Shown: positions 1 to 8,369, counted from the first letter of the stretch. The stretch is 64,000 bases of DNA from Ruegeria sp. ANG-R (GCF_000813985.1 NZ_JWLJ01000001.1:1637476-1701475); one strand, 5' to 3'. Program-made: numbers and translations. The notes: generated by a model from the sequence alone, not told the origin.

Positions 1-335
1 GCCAGCCAGACCCGCCCGTTCGCATCCTCGTAGGCCTGTACCTTCAGCGGCAGGAACAGCCCGGCACGAGGGTCGATCTGCATTGCGGGCGTGCCCAGAG
101 CCGGGTTGCCAAAGATCAGCACCTGATTGGGCGGGATGGGCGTACCGACCTTTTCGGCCCCCGCCGCGTGGTCCACACGTGCAAAAACCGTCGCGCCCGC
201 GTTGCCCACAGCGGCTTCGAGTGCATCCAGTGCCTCGGCTACGGATTTGTCGGTTTCCACCTTGATGATATCGTCAGCCATGGCGGACAGGGTGCCTCCG
301 AAAGTTAGTATTGAAGCCAGCAGAAGATGTCGCAT
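1..335 (-). CDS. DUF302 domain protein, secreted (3' part missing)
   Basis: The gene runs off the left edge, so only the first 111 codons are visible. The start is the ATG whose complement lies at 333-335. The first ~20 residues (MRHLLLASILTFGG...SAMA) form a signal peptide, so the product should be periplasmic. The visible mature part resembles the DUF302 fold: an amphipathic N-terminal stretch (VAEALDALEAAV), then FARVDHA, then PNQVLIFGNPALGTP, a conserved core of that family. The biochemical role of DUF302 is not established. It is divergent from hisF, with about 120 bp between them. The family call rests on motif recall and is fairly firm; function is unknown. Confidence 0.75.
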   Translation of the reverse strand, partial: MRHLLLASILTFGGTLSAMADDIIKVETDKSVAEALDALEAAVGNAGATVFARVDHAAGAEKVGTPIPPNQVLIFGNPALGTPAMQIDPRAGLFLPLKVQAYEDANGRVWL

Positions 336-455
336 GTCAGAATTCCTTTTCGCGAATTTCATCCCTAATTTCCATGGCTTCGCGACAGATAACAATCACA
401 AGTCTGGCATCGGCGGGGCTTTGCCGGTAGAGGTGCCCCGAGCAAAGGAAAACCC

Positions 456-1217
456 ATGCTGAAAACCCGCATCATTCCCTGTCTGGATGTCGCCGATGGC
501 CGCGTCGTCAAAGGCGTGAACTTCGTCGGCCTGCGCGATGCCGGTGACCCGGTGGAATCGGCCAAGGCCTACGATGCCGCCGGAGCGGATGAAATCTGTT
601 TTCTGGACATCCACGCCACACACGAAAATCGCGGCACCATGTTCGATGTGGTGCGACGCACCGCCGAGCAGTGCTTTGTCCCTCTGACCGTTGGCGGAGG
701 TGTTCGCACCAAGGATGACGTGCGGGCGCTGCTGCTGGCGGGGGCTGACAAGGTCAGCTTCAACTCGGCTGCAGTGGCGAACCCGGATGTGATCGCCGAG
801 GCTTCGGACCAGTTCGGTAGCCAGTGCATCGTCTGCGCCATCGACGCCAAGACGGTCAGCCCCGGCAAGTGGGAGATTTTCACCCATGGCGGGCGCAGAC
901 CCACCGGAATCGACGCGGTTGAATTCGCTGAAACCGTCGTCGCCAGGGGCGCGGGCGAAATCCTGCTGACCTCAATGGACCGCGACGGGACCAAGGCCGG
1001 GTTCAACCTGGCTCTGACCCGTGCAATAAGTGACGCGGTTGACGTACCGGTGATTGCCTCTGGCGGTGTTGGCAATCTGGATCATCTGGTCGAGGGCGTG
1101 ACCGAAGGCAAAGCAAGCGCGGTGCTGGCGGCCTCAATCTTCCATTTCGGCGAGTACACGATTCGCGAGGCCAAGGAACACATGGCTGCCGCAGGAATTC
1201 CGATGAGGCTGACATGA
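456..1217 (+). CDS. hisF: Imidazole glycerol phosphate synthase, cyclase subunit HisF
   Basis: HisF is the (beta/alpha)8 cyclase subunit of imidazole glycerol phosphate synthase. With HisH it converts PRFAR and ammonia to imidazole glycerol phosphate and AICAR in the cytoplasm. The 253-residue length is normal for the family. The two catalytic aspartates are visible: D11 in IPCLDV and D130 in VCAIDAK. The phosphate-binding loop TVGGGVRT lies at about 78-85 and ASGGVG near 200. It overlaps hisE by four bases (ATGA), so the two are probably translationally coupled. hisH and hisA are not in the window but presumably lie elsewhere on the chromosome. Confidence 0.97.
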   Translation: MLKTRIIPCLDVADGRVVKGVNFVGLRDAGDPVESAKAYDAAGADEICFLDIHATHENRGTMFDVVRRTAEQCFVPLTVGGGVRTKDDVRALLLAGADKVSFNSAAVANPDVIAEASDQFGSQCIVCAIDAKTVSPGKWEIFTHGGRRPTGIDAVEFAETVVARGAGEILLTSMDRDGTKAGFNLALTRAISDAVDVPVIASGGVGNLDHLVEGVTEGKASAVLAASIFHFGEYTIREAKEHMAAAGIPMRLT

Positions 1218-1531
1218 GTATTCTGCACGATCTGGCCACAACCATTGAGGCCCGCAAAGGGACCGACCCGGAAAGCGGTTGGACTGCCAAGCTGCTGTCC
1301 AGGGGCCCTGAAAAATGTGCCGAGAAATTCGGCGAAGAGGCGATTGAAGCGGTTATCGAAGCCGTCAAGGGCGACAGGGCAAAACTGACCTCTGAGGCCG
1401 CTGATGTGCTGTATCATCTGCTGGTCATGCTGGCAGCGCGCGACGTTGCACTGGAGGATGTGCTGGCCGAGCTGGCCCGCCGTCAGGGCACCAGCGGGCT
1501 CGCGGAAAAGGCAGCACGACCGAAGGACTAG
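1214..1531 (+). CDS. hisE: Phosphoribosyl-ATP pyrophosphatase HisE
   Basis: HisE hydrolyses phosphoribosyl-ATP to phosphoribosyl-AMP and pyrophosphate, the second step of histidine synthesis. This is the stand-alone form of 105 residues, not the HisIE fusion found in enterobacteria. The alpha-helical MazG-like core is visible: [14 protein letters not shown] at about 35-48 supplies the metal-binding glutamates, and [14 protein letters not shown] at about 60-73 supplies the conserved D. The start codon overlaps the hisF stop as ATGA. The gene is followed by a 73-bp gap before a lipoprotein gene on the same strand, so cotranscription with that gene is possible but not shown. Confidence 0.95.
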   Translation: MSILHDLATTIEARKGTDPESGWTAKLLSRGPEKCAEKFGEEAIEAVIEAVKGDRAKLTSEAADVLYHLLVMLAARDVALEDVLAELARRQGTSGLAEKAARPKD

Positions 1532-1604
1532 CCGCCCGACTTCCGTGCGCTGACACCACCCGCTATACTCCGGGTTCGGGTGCATTAAGGCGAAGGGCAC
1601 AGGC

Positions 1605-2171
1605 ATGATCAGAGCTTTGGTGTTTGCAGCAGCGCTTGCCGCCCTTACCGCCTGCGCCACGCCACCCCCATCCTCGGGGGATGAGGTGCAACGTCTGGCG
1701 GCGGAAATCCAAAGTCTCGGGTCGGATATCGACCCTGAGGAAGCCAATCGCGCCGCCCGCATCACTTACGCCTATACAGCGCAGTTGGTTACGGAATATC
1801 AGATCACCGACCCACCCCTGATCCACAATGCCAAGGTCAACAAGGGCCTGCGTCCGCGCGGCCTGTGCTGGCACTGGGCCGAGGATATCGAACGGCGTCT
1901 GGACCAGGAGCAGTTCAAAACGCTTGAAATGCACCGCGCCATTGCCAACGCGGACAACCCGTTCCGCATCGATCACAGCACCGCCATCATCAGCCGCAAG
2001 GGCGAGAGCATGTATGAGGGCGTCGTGCTGGACCCGTGGCGCTATGGCGGAGTGTTATATTGGGCTCCTTTGCTTGAGGACACGCGCTATGATTGGGTCC
2101 CGCGCGAGGCAGTACTGGAGAAACGTCGCAAGGAACAGGTGGCGAAACTGACACCGCGCGTTGACGGCTGA
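1605..2171 (+). CDS. Predicted lipoprotein of unknown function
   Basis: A 188-residue product with a clear lipoprotein signal: MIRALVFAAALAALTAC, lipobox LTAC with C17 as the acylated cysteine. Asp is absent at +2 (residue 18 is Ala), which would favour outer-membrane sorting. The mature part has conserved-looking aromatic and charged stretches, LCWHWAEDIE near residue 85 and IDHSTAIIS near 125, ending with an arginine- and lysine-rich tail. I do not recognise a named domain. Similar lipoproteins are common in Rhodobacterales, but I cannot assign a role. It sits downstream of hisE on the same strand; the gap suggests a separate unit or a loose operon. Confidence 0.8.
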   Translation: MIRALVFAAALAALTACATPPPSSGDEVQRLAAEIQSLGSDIDPEEANRAARITYAYTAQLVTEYQITDPPLIHNAKVNKGLRPRGLCWHWAEDIERRLDQEQFKTLEMHRAIANADNPFRIDHSTAIISRKGESMYEGVVLDPWRYGGVLYWAPLLEDTRYDWVPREAVLEKRRKEQVAKLTPRVDG

Positions 2172-2265
2172 TCTGGTGCCTCTCAACATCCCGTTCTGGC
2201 CGGATAAAGACGTCAGAGCGTATCGAAACCGGGCCTACTCGGTCAAACTGCATCGGAACAAATGC

Positions 2266-2667
2266 TCAGATGTGTTCCCCTGCAACTTGCCGCTCGTAGT
2301 CGGCGCTGTCATACCAGCCCAGCGACTTAACGACTTTTAGATCGTCGTCCAGATCCCATTCTTCCCACCCCGAAAAACGCACTTGATTTCCAGTCTCTTT
2401 GTGGTGCCCATCAAATGTCCACGCATAGATCATGTGGTGATCGGCAACGAGCACTGAATCCAGAGTCAAAACAAGATCGGGAAAGTCGGCCATGAACCCT
2501 GCCGCCATGCTGCCAATATCCGACGGCCCCGTCAGTGGGGCGCCCCCGTTCATGATCATGACTGCATTTTCGGCATATCGGGATGCAACAAGGTCGGGCG
2601 CCCGGCCCGTCCATGCAGCACAATGATCTTTTGCTAAGCTTCGGGCAGTCTCGCGGTCTGGCGTCAT
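2266..2667 (-). CDS. NTF2-like (SnoaL/polyketide-cyclase type) protein
   Basis: A 133-residue protein with the NTF2-like alpha+beta cone pattern: N-terminal helix (ARSLAKDHCAAWTGRAPDLVASRYAENAVM), a central stretch containing FMADFPDLVLTLDSVLVADHHMIYAWTFDGHH, and a C-terminal sheet with SGWEEWDL. Proteins of this fold bind small hydrophobic ligands or act as isomerases and hydrolases. The substrate cannot be read from sequence. The ATG start has a good ribosome site (AAGGA) about 8 nt upstream. It is convergent with the lipoprotein gene on its right-hand side in transcription and stands alone. Family-level call only. Confidence 0.75.
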   Translation of the reverse strand: MTPDRETARSLAKDHCAAWTGRAPDLVASRYAENAVMIMNGGAPLTGPSDIGSMAAGFMADFPDLVLTLDSVLVADHHMIYAWTFDGHHKETGNQVRFSGWEEWDLDDDLKVVKSLGWYDSADYERQVAGEHI

Positions 2668-2793
2668 GAGCTATCCTTGAAAAACCCTAGAAAAATAGGC
2701 TTCTGGATTCGTAACGAAACATATATACGCAATCAAGGTCCCCACGATGGCCACCTGATCGACTTGCAAAGCGTTGATTTCTGCGCTGCGCAA

Positions 2794-3264
2794 TCACAGC
2801 TTGGACGAGATCACGCCGGTGGCAAAGCCGCCCATCCGAAGCTCTCCGAACAGGCGCTGATATTCGATCTTGGGGCAACGGTTCATCACCACATCAACCC
2901 CGCGCGTCTGCGCCGTGGCCGCCGCTTCGTCATGCTCAACGCCGATCTGCATCCAGATGGTGCGCAGGTCAGGAAACGCGGCCAACGCCTCGTCAACGAT
3001 GGGCGGCACGGCCTCGGACCGGCGGAAGATATCGACCATATCCACCGGCTGGGAAATCTCGGACAATGAGGCCCGCACGGTCTGCCCGAACAGGAATCTT
3101 CCCGCATGGCCCGGATTGACCGGTATCACCGTATAGCCCTTGAGCGACAGATACCGCGCCACATAATAGCTGGGCCGCACCGGGTTCATCGAGACCCCGA
3201 CCACGGCCACAACCTTGGTACGTTTCAGAATCGTTGTCAGGTGCGCGTCGGTATAATCAGCCAT
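2794..3264 (-). CDS. CoA-binding domain protein (YccU-like)
   Basis: A 156-residue Rossmann protein of the CoA_binding_2 family. The first strand and glycine loop are VVAVVGVSMNPVRPSYYVARYL at about 18-39, followed by GYTVIPVNPGHAG. The family's conserved EVDMVDIFRR-type segment is present as PVDMVDIFRRSEAVP near residue 75, and a WMQIGVEHDEAAATA block near 105. The family binds CoA derivatives in vitro or by homology with the N-terminal part of succinyl-CoA synthetase alpha; its physiological role is unclear. It has about 200 bp upstream before the YHS-domain gene, so it probably has its own promoter. Confidence 0.85.
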   Translation of the reverse strand: MADYTDAHLTTILKRTKVVAVVGVSMNPVRPSYYVARYLSLKGYTVIPVNPGHAGRFLFGQTVRASLSEISQPVDMVDIFRRSEAVPPIVDEALAAFPDLRTIWMQIGVEHDEAAATAQTRGVDVVMNRCPKIEYQRLFGELRMGGFATGVISSKL

Positions 3265-3426
3265 GGGCGCAGCCTAACCGGCCCTCTGACAAGAAAAAAG
3301 CGCCCAAGTAAGAACCTGAGCGCCAGTTGTTGGAACGAGGGACAGTGAAATGACCCGCGGCAGTTCCATTCCGCGGTCACTGTGACATTTAAGCATAAGT
3401 TTTTTGAAAAAAAGGGGTCGCGCGCA

Positions 3427-3451
3427 TTTTTGTGATGACAGCTCACAAAAA
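3427..3451. terminator. AT-rich hairpin, possible bidirectional terminator
   Basis: TTTTTGTGA and TCACAAAAA form a perfect 9-bp inverted repeat around a 7-base loop. It lies 15 bp past the stop of the YHS-domain gene on the minus strand. The flanking runs of T (or A) supply a U-tract in either direction, but the stem has only three G-C pairs at its top, so termination may be weak. It may instead be an operator for the CoA-binding gene downstream. Confidence 0.4.
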
Positions 3452-3466
3452 GAGGATTTCCGCCGA

Positions 3467-3916
3467 TTACTGGTACAGAACCTCAGGCCAATGCTGCTCG
3501 GCTTCACGGATGTTTTGAAACACGTTCTGCTTCCATATGCGCTCAATCGCTTCGGAATGGGTCAGGTACAGCCTTCCATCCACGATCTGCCAGGCTTGCG
3601 GGTCGGTGCTGCTGAGCGTGCCCTTCGCCATCGCATAGGCGCAATACCCGCCAAACTGCGGCGCAAAGGCGCGCGGATTGCGTTCGAACCGGTCGCGATT
3701 CTCCTCAGAAGCAAACCGCCACGTTGCGCCTTTCCACATCAGGGCAATGTCGGGACGTCCCGGCACAGGCGCCCCAATCTTGAAATAGGAAACGGCATCA
3801 TAGCCTGAAACGGCCACACCATCGTCGGCATAGAACACCGGCATTTCCTGTGCGCCAACGACAGGAGCAAATGCGATACAGGAAAGACTTGTCAAAAAAG
3901 AACGTCGGGACAGCAT
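3467..3916 (-). CDS. Tat-exported YHS-domain protein
   Basis: A 149-residue protein starting at MLSRRSFLTSL, a twin-arginine signal (SRRSFL) followed by a hydrophobic stretch and a VGAQ cleavage region. The mature part carries a YHS-type domain: VSGYDAVSYF, then TWRFASEENRDRFERNP, then PQFGGYCAYAMAKG with one cysteine. YHS domains are metal- or cofactor-associated and are often found in exported proteins beside copper or heme proteins. The open frame extends upstream to 4033, but those codons do not look like a signal peptide and the Tat motif fixes the start at 3916. An alternative ATG at 3958 has a slightly better ribosome site. Its function is not known. Confidence 0.8.
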   Translation of the reverse strand: MLSRRSFLTSLSCIAFAPVVGAQEMPVFYADDGVAVSGYDAVSYFKIGAPVPGRPDIALMWKGATWRFASEENRDRFERNPRAFAPQFGGYCAYAMAKGTLSSTDPQAWQIVDGRLYLTHSEAIERIWKQNVFQNIREAEQHWPEVLYQ

Positions 3917-4013
3917 ACGTGATTCATTGGTTCGCTTTGAGAGGGCTTCAAGATGCATATTTCCAACCGGAACCGAAACCCCCATGACGCCGTTGTGAAC
4001 GGGCGTGCAATCT

Positions 4014-4289
4014 TCAATCAAAAACGTCCTCAATCACATCCCACGCTTCATCCAATACCTTCGAGAACAATCCACGCTTTTTCTTCTTTTTGTTCTTCTT
4101 GTACTTCTGTGCCGGGTTGTAGTTTCGCGCCGGTCGCTCGGTCAGCTTGGCCTTTGGCACCATCTTGAGATTGTGCAAAGGCGCGCCACAGCTTGCGCAG
4201 CTCAGCTCGTGCTGTTGTTTGCCTTTGAGAACCAACGCTGCGCGCGTACCGCAATAGCAGCAGGTGGCAATTTTATGTGGAGTCGAAAT
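4014..4289 (-). CDS. Zinc-ribbon protein, probable ATT start codon
   Basis: The frame opens directly after the rlmB stop codon (4302-4304) and contains no ATG, GTG or TTG before a TTG at 4235. Starting there would cut off half of a zinc ribbon. From an ATT at 4287-4289 the product is 91 residues, with CCYCG at 10-14 and CASCG about 20 residues later, giving a paired-cysteine knuckle, then a basic run (KKNKKKKKRG) and an acidic helical tail (DEAWDVIEDVFD). A strong AGGAGG sits 5 bases before this ATT. So initiation at ATT is inferred from motif integrity and ribosome-site spacing. It could bind nucleic acid through the basic region. It is cotranscribed with rlmB, which it follows by 12 bases. 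Confidence 0.75.
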   Translation of the reverse strand: MSTPHKIATCCYCGTRAALVLKGKQQHELSCASCGAPLHNLKMVPKAKLTERPARNYNPAQKYKKNKKKKKRGLFSKVLDEAWDVIEDVFD

Positions 4290-4301
4290 GAGGGCCTCCT
4301 G

Positions 4302-5075
4302 TCATCTGGGCTGTGACGCATATAGTGCAATCGCTGCGGCATTTGAGACATTGAGTGACCCAAATCCCCCCGCCGCGTCAATTTTAACCAGTTGATCCAC
4401 GGTCTCTTTGGTCTTTTGCCGCAGTCCGGGCCCCTCGGCCCCAAGCACCAAAGCCACAGGGCGATCGCGTTTATCGCTGAGTGTGGTTTCAATGGTCTCG
4501 TCGGCTTCTCCATCCAAGCCAAGCACTAAATAACCCATGCTCTGTAGTTCGATGATCGTATCGGCCAGATTGCGGACACGCAGATACGGTTGCCTCTCAA
4601 GTGCACCGCTGGCGGTTTTGGCTAGTGCACCGGTTTCAGGAGCCGAATGGTGGCGGGTGCCAATCACGGCGCTGGCACCCAATACCTCGGCCGAGCGTAG
4701 AATCGCCCCAACATTGTGCGGATCGGTCACCCGATCCAGCAGCAGCACACGCGGGTTTTTCTGCCCGATGCAATTCTCGGTAAGCCCGCCCCAATCCAAC
4801 GGCTTGACCTCAAGCGCCGCACCCTGATGAACCGATCCGGGATCAATCGGCGCGGTGAATTTTCGCGGATCAGCCATCTCAGGTGTGATCCCTGCAAATT
4901 CAATGGCTTCCGCCAGCTTGTCGCCCGCGTTTCGGGTTACGATCAGGCGCATCTTTTTTCGCTTGGGGTTCATCAGCGCGTCCCGAACGGCGTGCAACCC
5001 GAACAGCCAGACGGTTTCTGCCGCAGCAGATTTGCGTGCCTGTTCCTTCTCAACGACCCACTTGGGTTTCTTCAT
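4302..5075 (-). CDS. rlmB: 23S rRNA 2'-O-ribose guanosine methyltransferase RlmB (SpoU/TrmH family)
   Basis: RlmB methylates the 2'-OH of a 23S rRNA guanosine (G2251 in E. coli numbering) with S-adenosylmethionine. The 257-residue protein has the N-terminal substrate-binding domain (FGLHAVRDAL at 25-34) and the SPOUT knot motifs: NVGAILRSAEVLGA at 121-134, LVLGAEGPGLR at about 209-219 and GSLNVSNAAAIALY at 239-252. The ATG has GGAGG just upstream. It is divergent from tRNA-Tyr, which fits a translation-linked neighbourhood. A different TrmH-family target is possible because subfamilies are hard to separate by eye, but the N-terminal domain favours RlmB. Confidence 0.92.
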   Translation of the reverse strand: MKKPKWVVEKEQARKSAAAETVWLFGLHAVRDALMNPKRKKMRLIVTRNAGDKLAEAIEFAGITPEMADPRKFTAPIDPGSVHQGAALEVKPLDWGGLTENCIGQKNPRVLLLDRVTDPHNVGAILRSAEVLGASAVIGTRHHSAPETGALAKTASGALERQPYLRVRNLADTIIELQSMGYLVLGLDGEADETIETTLSDKRDRPVALVLGAEGPGLRQKTKETVDQLVKIDAAGGFGSLNVSNAAAIALYASQPR

Positions 5076-5131
5076 TTTACGGGCCTCCGGGCCGGGGATA
5101 AGGTTTCCTGCGTCAAAGCGGTATTTTCCTG

Positions 5132-5160
5132 TTGACGCCCTTTAGACGCGCTAGTAATCA
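5132..5160 (+). promoter_or_regulatory. Predicted sigma70-type promoter of tRNA-Tyr
   Basis: A -35 box TTGACG (5132-5137), a 17-bp spacer and a -10-like TAATCA (5155-5160) lie 32 bp before the mature 5' end of tRNA-Tyr. The expected start near 5167 would leave a short leader for RNase P to remove. The -10 box is imperfect. Confidence 0.5.
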
Positions 5161-5191
5161 CGCCTCCACGTCAGGTGCAACGCCTGACAGT

Positions 5192-5275
5192 GGGCGACAG
5201 GCCGCAAGGTGTGGCAGGGGACTGTAACTCCCTCGCGGAGACGCACGCCTGGTTCGATTCCAGGGTCGCCCACCA
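5192..5275 (+). tRNA. tRNA-Tyr (anticodon GTA)
   Basis: The cloverleaf can be drawn by hand. The acceptor stem GGGCGAC (5192-5198) pairs perfectly with GTCGCCC (5265-5271), followed by discriminator A and an encoded CCA (5273-5275). The D arm is GCC...GGC, and the anticodon stem GGGGA/TCCCT closes the loop CTGTAAC with anticodon GTA at 5224-5226. A long variable arm (about 14 nt) marks it as class II, as expected for bacterial tRNA-Tyr. The T arm is CCTGG-TTCGATT-CCAGG. Length is 84 nt. It is transcribed away from rlmB and toward a convergent membrane-protein gene. Confidence 0.97.
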
Positions 5276-5360
5276 CTTTCCTACCTCAGATATTTGAGCC
5301 CTTCCTTCCATGTGTTGGCAGGCAGTTACCCTAACGCGGTCGGGTATTTTAACGTCCAGG

Positions 5361-6836
5361 CTATTCTGACGTTGGCCCGAATGACAGTGACATCTCCTCG
5401 TTCTCATCGAAACGGTATGGGGCGGTCAGCGTCACCACTTGGGTTACGTCGACGTCTTTCGGTGTCTTCTGGCCTGCGTCCCAAACCCGCAAGTTAGCGT
5501 CGGGCGCAGTTATATCGCGATCACTGTAGATAGGATGCTGTGGCGCGAAATACGCCATGTTACCTGCCAGCCAGTTATCGGCAACAATCACGCTGTCAGG
5601 CGAGGTCTGCGCCAGTATCCGAGCGGTCAGTTCGGCAAAGGGTGCCGCGCGCTTGGCGTCTCCGGCAAGATTGTGATGAAGCATTGCCAACCCGATAACC
5701 CCTGCCAAAACAGCACTGATTTGGGCAAACCGCCGGGCGCCCATCGAGCCTGTTCGAGGCAGAAGCCATAGAACCAAGGCGGGACCAGCGTAGATCAGAA
5801 TCGGTTGCAACCAGCGATCTTTTACGTTTGTGCTCCCGCTGAGAAGAACGACAAGCGCCATTAGCACCAACGCCCAGAACAAAGTGCGCCATATCAGTCG
5901 CAAAAGATCATCGGCTGCGACTGCTGTCCCCTGCCGACGGTAAATCAACCAAAGGGCGCCCATGACGACGAACAGGAGCGAGACAAAGCCAAACGCAGCC
6001 AGGGCCAGCTCTGCAATGCCCTGCGCTGCGATCCATGCGGCGAGGCCATCGCTGCTCATGTCCAGCTTGCGCGCACTTGCCAACGCCTGCTCGGGATTAT
6101 TCAGTATCCAAAGCATCGGAGGCGCAACCAGCATGACCGCAACGCCCATGGACAGCAGTAGCCAGGGTGACCATAGCGGCTTTCGTGTAGCGGGATCGCT
6201 GAAGGCGGCCAGCATCATGGCCAACAGCGCGACTACGTAGTTGTATTTCGACAAACCGCCCATTGCCACGACAACGCCCAGCAGCACGAAACCCGAGGCC
6301 GTCGGCTTACGGATCAGACCCCAGATCACCGCAAAGGTCAGCACCGAACAGAAATTCGCCAGAACCGAGTGTGTTAACGCGCGTTGTGCCTCCCAGCTAA
6401 ATTGGTAGAGCATAAGCAGCGACAAAACCGACAGCCCCGCCATAAGCGACGTTTGTCGCGTGCGAATGGTCAGGTAAAGCGTCACAACGGTCGCCAACAA
6501 CAATCCGTTCTTCAGTAACGAAAGGCCAAGCAAACCGGGCCCCGTTATCTGAAACACCGCCCATTGCAGCCACGCATAAAGTGGCAGTTGCGGGCCGTAG
6601 CCCCACTGAAGGTGGCGCGCGTCAAGAAGAATTTCGGCTTCGTCCAGACCAAGTGAACCGCCCGTTGCAACGCGCAGCGCGACATGCAGTAAAAAGTAGC
6701 CCGCAAACAGGCAGATCCAGAACCGATCAGTCGACAGCAACCCTTTGTTCAGGGCTTCATTCACTGGCGAGCTATTCGCCTGAGGTTCGCTTTCCAAAGA
6801 TAACTCACGCTGACGCTGGATCATGGATAAGCCCAT
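5361..6836 (-). CDS. Integral membrane glycosyltransferase, GT39/ArnT-like (PMT_2) family
   Basis: A 491-residue multi-pass protein (about 10-12 hydrophobic segments) with the hallmark acidic loop of polyprenyl-phosphate-dependent GT-C glycosyltransferases: GLDEAEILLDARHLQWGYG near residues 62-80, followed by PQLPLYAWLQW. This matches the DE motif and the GPP/YPPL-like segment of the PMT_2 and ArnT group. A soluble C-terminal region contains VADNWLAGNMAYFAPQHPIYSD. Such enzymes transfer a sugar from a polyprenyl phosphate to lipid or protein on the periplasmic face; donor and acceptor are unknown here. It is convergent with tRNA-Tyr. An internal ATG at 6824 is an alternative start. Confidence 0.8.
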   Translation of the reverse strand: MGLSMIQRQRELSLESEPQANSSPVNEALNKGLLSTDRFWICLFAGYFLLHVALRVATGGSLGLDEAEILLDARHLQWGYGPQLPLYAWLQWAVFQITGPGLLGLSLLKNGLLLATVVTLYLTIRTRQTSLMAGLSVLSLLMLYQFSWEAQRALTHSVLANFCSVLTFAVIWGLIRKPTASGFVLLGVVVAMGGLSKYNYVVALLAMMLAAFSDPATRKPLWSPWLLLSMGVAVMLVAPPMLWILNNPEQALASARKLDMSSDGLAAWIAAQGIAELALAAFGFVSLLFVVMGALWLIYRRQGTAVAADDLLRLIWRTLFWALVLMALVVLLSGSTNVKDRWLQPILIYAGPALVLWLLPRTGSMGARRFAQISAVLAGVIGLAMLHHNLAGDAKRAAPFAELTARILAQTSPDSVIVADNWLAGNMAYFAPQHPIYSDRDITAPDANLRVWDAGQKTPKDVDVTQVVTLTAPYRFDENEEMSLSFGPTSE

Positions 6837-6989
6837 CTTGTCGGCTTATGCACAGCTTGTGTGGCCGCCGGGTTGCAACTTCGGTCAAAGCTAGAACCGA
6901 AGACGGGGCACAAGTCCACCGTTATTGCAGAAGGCGAGCACACCCGATGGCACGGAACCGTCCCTCCTGCTGCGGGGTCGTCTCTGTCC

Positions 6990-7526
6990 CTAGCCGCCGC
7001 AAGAGGTGGCGCGTTGGGCGTGGGCCTGAGATACTGTGTCCAGCCAGTCGGTCAGGCTCCCGACGTCGGGTTCAAGCGCCTGGGCCATGCCGCCGGCAAA
7101 CTCCTGGAACCGTTCGATATTAAGCTGGTTGACGCCCACCAGAACCGGAATGTCGCGCTCCAGGGCGTCGGCTATGATCGGTCGGAAACCGCGCCCGTCG
7201 GCCTCGTGTTTTCCGAACTTGTTGATGATCAACAGTTGTGGGGCACTGTCGAGCGATCGTGTGACCAGACCGACTGCGCGTTCCAGCTCGGCCGGGTCCA
7301 GACGGCATCCTCGCGCATTCTTACCCAGCGATTGAGAGATGCGGATGGTTTCGCCCGTTGGTATCACCTTCAGGTCCATATCGCATTTGTAGCCTTCCGC
7401 GCATTCGGTGTTTGTCTGCACCACACCGGCAAGCGGTGTTCCGGCGCTCATAAGCCCATCCGCAAAAGCGCTGAGCAGGCGATCGGTCGCACCGCGATCA
7501 GCGGTCGTAACATAGGCCAGATGCAT
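6990..7526 (-). CDS. DUF2478 (nucleoside-triphosphatase-like) protein
   Basis: A 178-residue protein of the DUF2478 family. It opens with LAYVTTADRGATDRLLSAFADGL, which corresponds to a degenerate P-loop strand-loop-helix, and contains LLIINKFGKHEADGRGFRPI near residue 100-119, a conserved block resembling the Walker B region of THEP1-like NTPases. Cysteines in TECAEGYKCDMDL near 40-52 may bind metal. In other proteobacteria such proteins often sit beside molybdate or nitrogen-metabolism genes; no such genes occur here. The lysine of a classic P-loop is missing, so NTP hydrolysis is uncertain. GAGG lies upstream of the ATG. Confidence 0.75.
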   Translation of the reverse strand: MHLAYVTTADRGATDRLLSAFADGLMSAGTPLAGVVQTNTECAEGYKCDMDLKVIPTGETIRISQSLGKNARGCRLDPAELERAVGLVTRSLDSAPQLLIINKFGKHEADGRGFRPIIADALERDIPVLVGVNQLNIERFQEFAGGMAQALEPDVGSLTDWLDTVSQAHAQRATSCGG

Positions 7527-7598
7527 TTTGGGACCTCAAGAATTCAAATGGTGACGCTTCAGATAGCACGGGTCGGCCTGTCGGGCTACCTCATGCTG

Positions 7599-8264
7599 TT
7601 AGGGCAGCGGAGAGAGCCCGATCACAGATGTGTGCAGATGGAGAAGAACCGCATAAGCGGCAATGGCGGCCAGCCAAACCCAGGGGCGAGGCCAGGGATG
7701 GGGTGCGCGCAGCGACAGGCGTGCTGTGTTGCGCGACAAGCGTATCCATTCCGAGCCCAAGTTACGCGCATTACGGCGGTCGATCAGGGCCATGCCCATT
7801 GCGGCAAAGCCCGCGAACAGTCCGAACAAAACGACATGCGACAGACTGCCATTGGCCAATAGATGTGCCAGCGCCCAGAGCATCAGCGCCAGAAGGATCG
7901 GATGGCGCGTGGTGCGCAGGATACCGGGGCGATCGGGGTCAAAAGCGGTGTGCCCCAGCCCGCCGAACGAAAACGGGTTCTGAATCGAGAGCCCCGCAAG
8001 CGCCAACCAGCAGACCACAGGCATGACCAGCAAAGGCACCCATCGAAAAATCGGAAGCGGCGGAATAACTTCGACATATGGTGCGTTTGCCGCAGCGATG
8101 ATCAGCCACCCCAACACGACCAGAGAGATCACCGAATAGGTGGCAAAATACACCCGCTTACCCATTACTCCGATAAGCCAACCGCGCACAGCGGGGCGCG
8201 CCGGGATCATGTGGCTGAGAAGAAAGGTGGCAAGTGCTGCGAGGAAAAGGCCCCAACCCGTCAT
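7599..8264 (-). CDS. NnrU family membrane protein
   Basis: A 221-residue integral membrane protein with about six hydrophobic segments. It shows the features of NnrU: an early FLLSHMIPARPAVRGWL, a central RWVPLLVMPVVCWLALAGL and the signature TRHPILLALMLWALAHLLANG near residues 117-137. The R-HP-x4-W pattern resembles that of isoprenylcysteine methyltransferase-like membrane proteins. NnrU was first noted beside denitrification genes, where it is linked to nitric oxide metabolism, but many members lie in unrelated settings, as here. No denitrification genes are visible. The ribosome site GGAGA precedes the ATG. Confidence 0.85.
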   Translation of the reverse strand: MTGWGLFLAALATFLLSHMIPARPAVRGWLIGVMGKRVYFATYSVISLVVLGWLIIAAANAPYVEVIPPLPIFRWVPLLVMPVVCWLALAGLSIQNPFSFGGLGHTAFDPDRPGILRTTRHPILLALMLWALAHLLANGSLSHVVLFGLFAGFAAMGMALIDRRNARNLGSEWIRLSRNTARLSLRAPHPWPRPWVWLAAIAAYAVLLHLHTSVIGLSPLP

Positions 8265-8341
8265 TGTATTCTCCGATCGTGCTAAACCCGGATTACTCTG
8301 CGGTGATCGGTTGGTCTTTGTCCGAAATCAAGTGGAGCCAA

Positions 8342-8360
8342 GGGGCGGGTTCACCGCCCC
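8342..8360. terminator. GC-rich hairpin after the quaternary-amine transporter operon
   Basis: GGGGCGG and CCGCCCC form a 7-bp stem around GTTCA, 10 bp past the stop of the permease gene. Reading leftward it is followed by TTGGCTCC, so the U-tract is poor; reading rightward it is followed by a TTTTT run after a few bases. It is a plausible but imperfect terminator between convergent ends. Confidence 0.45.
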
Positions 8361-8369
8361 CTGCCCTTT

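Noticed and set aside
3350..3385. Eleven-codon frame with GAGGGA seven bases upstream
   Set aside because: The ribosome site is good, but the frame is tiny, lies in the promoter region of an opposite-strand gene and overlaps a CCGCGG-containing inverted repeat. There is no clear promoter or terminator.
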